Positions 62,681 to 64,000 of a stretch of 64,000 bases of DNA are shown piece by piece (within the stretch, counting starts at the first letter, position 1; each line of letters begins with the position of its first letter). The translations under genes were made by a program, and so were the position numbers. The stretch spans positions 62,001-126,000 of the forward strand of contig CAMZOI010000004.1 in assembly GCA_947331495.1 (NCBI GenBank). Reading direction: 5' to 3'. Below the pieces are notes generated by a model, which saw nothing but the letters and a program-made list of their open reading frames with translations, ran no database searches and was not told the origin of the DNA. Source of the DNA: Erythrobacteraceae bacterium Alg239-R51 (GTDB lineage Bacteria > Pseudomonadota > Alphaproteobacteria > Sphingomonadales > Sphingomonadaceae).

Positions 62681-64000
62681 TTACGGCATTGCGGGCTTGC
62701 CCGTGGCGGCCTCGCGACGGGCGCTGCGAGCGGCTTTGCGTGTCTCATCCACGTAAGCCGAATCAAGTTTGCGGCAGTAGGTATGCAACGCGATCTGGAG
62801 CCCGATCAGCAGCAGAATGAATGGCTGATAAGCGATCCCTTGGAAAGCAGCGCCGACCAGATAGACAATGTTCGCGAATTGCAGGGCACTGGCGAGCGGA
62901 GCCTGCCATTGTTCGTCGGCAAGTTCGCGGTCCCGCCATCTCCGGCGGATCCTTTCCATCTGTATGAGCCCGACGAGATGGAGAGCAAGCCACAGGAAGA
63001 GACCCGGCCATCCCTGCTCGCCAAGCATTTCGAAATAAGAAGAATGATAGGCGCGTCCCTGCTCGGTCACCTCCCTTGTTTCGATAACCGTTGTTCCCGC
63101 CTCTTCGCGCGCTACCGGCATGCGATAGCTGAAGCTGTTGGCGCGATAGGCGTCGAAACCACCGCCCAGCGGCCGTGCCTTGGCGTAGTCGATAGTCCAT
63201 TCCCATACCTGCATGCGTGTGGATGCAGACTGGTCGGACTGGACCGAGCCCAGCGTCGCCATACGCTCGTAATAGCTGGCCGGCAGAAAGGGCAGCGCCA
63301 TGACACCGAGCGCCGCGGCCCCCAGAAGATAGGTCAGCCGGCGCTTGACGTCGCGCAGCATCAGGATCGCGAGCGTGGCGATGCATAACAAGCCCGTGCG
63401 CGCCTCTGTTCCGATCGGGATCAGCAAGCAGGCGAAGATTAGCAGGTACGCGAATGTTTTCGTTTTCCAATCTGGGGGAAACACGCTTCCATGCCGGGTC
63501 AGCCACAGGACGAGCGGTATGATCGCGACCGCCACCGTCGCCAGGGTGGAGCTTTCATAAATGTTGGAATTGTCGTTCACGAACAGGTAGAGATCGCCGT
63601 AACCGCCGCCACCGAAAAGGGTTTTCATACCCGCAGAGATGATGATCGCGCCCGCAGTCAGCACCATGATCAATGCGGTCGCCTCCATTCTCAGGCGCGT
63701 GGTCAGGGTGAAGGGAAGGAAAATCGCGAAGACGAGCGCTTTCCACACCCAGCCCCATTTCTCCAAAGCGCTTACAGGAAACTCGGCCCATTGAAGCGTC
63801 ATGAAGCAATAGCACAGCAGGATTGCCAGTATCGCCTGTCGAAGGGTGAACCGGGTATCCGCCTTCCGGTCGGAAATAATCCAACCGGTAAAGGCGAGCA
63901 GGAACGCGATCAGAGAGATCGGCAGCATTGCAGTCAGCGACCAGCCGATTTTCTGCGGGGCGAGTATATCTATATATATATAGGTCAACACCCACAGAAA
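62681..64000 (-). CDS. O-antigen ligase family protein (exosortase A-associated O-glycosylation ligase-like), N-terminus cut by window edge
   Basis: A polytopic inner-membrane protein; about 440 residues are visible. The frame is open to the last base of the window, and the codons before the first possible start encode FLW, continuing the family's first helix, so the gene begins outside. Around ten or more hydrophobic helices surround a central Wzy/WaaL-like loop (TLGSVQSDQSASTRMQVWEW and RAYHSSYFEMLGEQGWPGLF). The segment NDNSNIYESSTLATVAVAII corresponds to the DNN-type motif of the exosortase A-associated ligases. It likely transfers a lipid-linked glycan. A (TA)6 run lies in the coding sequence at 63971-63982. 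Confidence 0.8.
   Translation of the reverse strand, partial: FLWVLTYIYIDILAPQKIGWSLTAMLPISLIAFLLAFTGWIISDRKADTRFTLRQAILAILLCYCFMTLQWAEFPVSALEKWGWVWKALVFAIFLPFTLTTRLRMEATALIMVLTAGAIIISAGMKTLFGGGGYGDLYLFVNDNSNIYESSTLATVAVAIIPLVLWLTRHGSVFPPDWKTKTFAYLLIFACLLIPIGTEARTGLLCIATLAILMLRDVKRRLTYLLGAAALGVMALPFLPASYYERMATLGSVQSDQSASTRMQVWEWTIDYAKARPLGGGFDAYRANSFSYRMPVAREEAGTTVIETREVTEQGRAYHSSYFEMLGEQGWPGLFLWLALHLVGLIQMERIRRRWRDRELADEQWQAPLASALQFANIVYLVGAAFQGIAYQPFILLLIGLQIALHTYCRKLDSAYVDETRKAARSARREAATGKPAMP

Overview
The window is dense, GC-rich chromosomal DNA that reads like an alphaproteobacterium of the order Sphingomonadales, most likely an Erythrobacteraceae relative (Erythrobacter/Qipengyuania type). 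Supporting signs are the close resemblance of the housekeeping genes (gyrB, glnD, ftsK, lgt, ribA, psd) to that group as I know it, an HWE-family histidine kinase, a perfect EcfG-type stress promoter, intracellular PHB depolymerase and an exosortase-A-type O-glycosylation ligase at the right edge. I see no rRNA, tRNA, CRISPR array, insertion sequence, integrase or prophage gene. This is core genome with many short 4-base ATGA/GTGA/TTGA gene overlaps.

Layout. 0.2-3.2 kb: acyl-CoA ligase and serine dehydratase. 3.4-5.9 kb: gyrB. 5.9-10.2 kb: acyltransferase, a one-TM protein, and the leucine-catabolism pair ivd-mccB. 10.3-14.7 kb: HWE sensor kinase, lipoprotein and a betaine/choline-type ABC importer whose permease is fused to its binding protein. 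14.7-18.9 kb: operon lgt-midA-DUF2147 and a divergent acyl-CoA synthetase leading into glnD. 21.7-28.0 kb: divergent yggS/tenI, then ftsK, a DUF389 membrane protein and alanine dehydrogenase. 28.0-33.4 kb: thioesterase, oligopeptidase B-like peptidase, divergent aminopeptidase P, VOC and cupin proteins. 33.6-36.5 kb: pabBC fusion, RluA-type pseudouridine synthase and arfB, closed by a terminator. 36.6-37.7 kb: rpmG (55 aa), lolA and a probable small RNA. 37.7-42.6 kb: phoA lipoprotein, xthA, ribA, a decayed acetyltransferase, psd and a DksA/TraR-type zinc-finger gene. 42.6-46.5 kb: beta-helix protein, alpha/beta hydrolase, recQ. 46.6-52.7 kb: two acidic lipoproteins and a tightly overlapped acyl-CoA operon (dehydrogenase, CoA-transferase, thiolase, hydratase), then phhA. 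52.8-58.4 kb: acidic lipoprotein, GlsB-type protein, uppP, M13 peptidase and an MsbA-like exporter. 58.6-64.0 kb: phaZ, DUF5996-thiolase-MaoC operon and the edge-truncated O-glycosylation ligase.

Functional themes are carbon storage and acyl-CoA turnover (phaZ, two thiolases, two acyl-CoA dehydrogenases, two CoA ligases, CoA-transferase, two hydratases), amino-acid and peptide catabolism (sdaA, ald, ivd/mccB, phhA, pepP, oligopeptidase, M13), and cell-envelope biogenesis (lgt, lolA, psd, uppP, MsbA-like, O-glycosylation ligase).

I found no clearly new multi-gene defence or mobile system. The observations most worth following up are regulatory. They are an orphan small RNA with its own promoter and a perfect terminator (37561-37718), a perfect EcfG promoter before the DksA-like gene (42593-42618), and a symmetric GCTATAGC element in a 22-bp divergent gap (22347-22354). 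Several genes also have a -10 box 6-7 nt before the ATG, which suggests leaderless mRNAs. Two further points are an acetyltransferase fossil (41107-41416) and a thioesterase with no canonical start codon directly in frame behind the upstream gene's stop (28017-28427).
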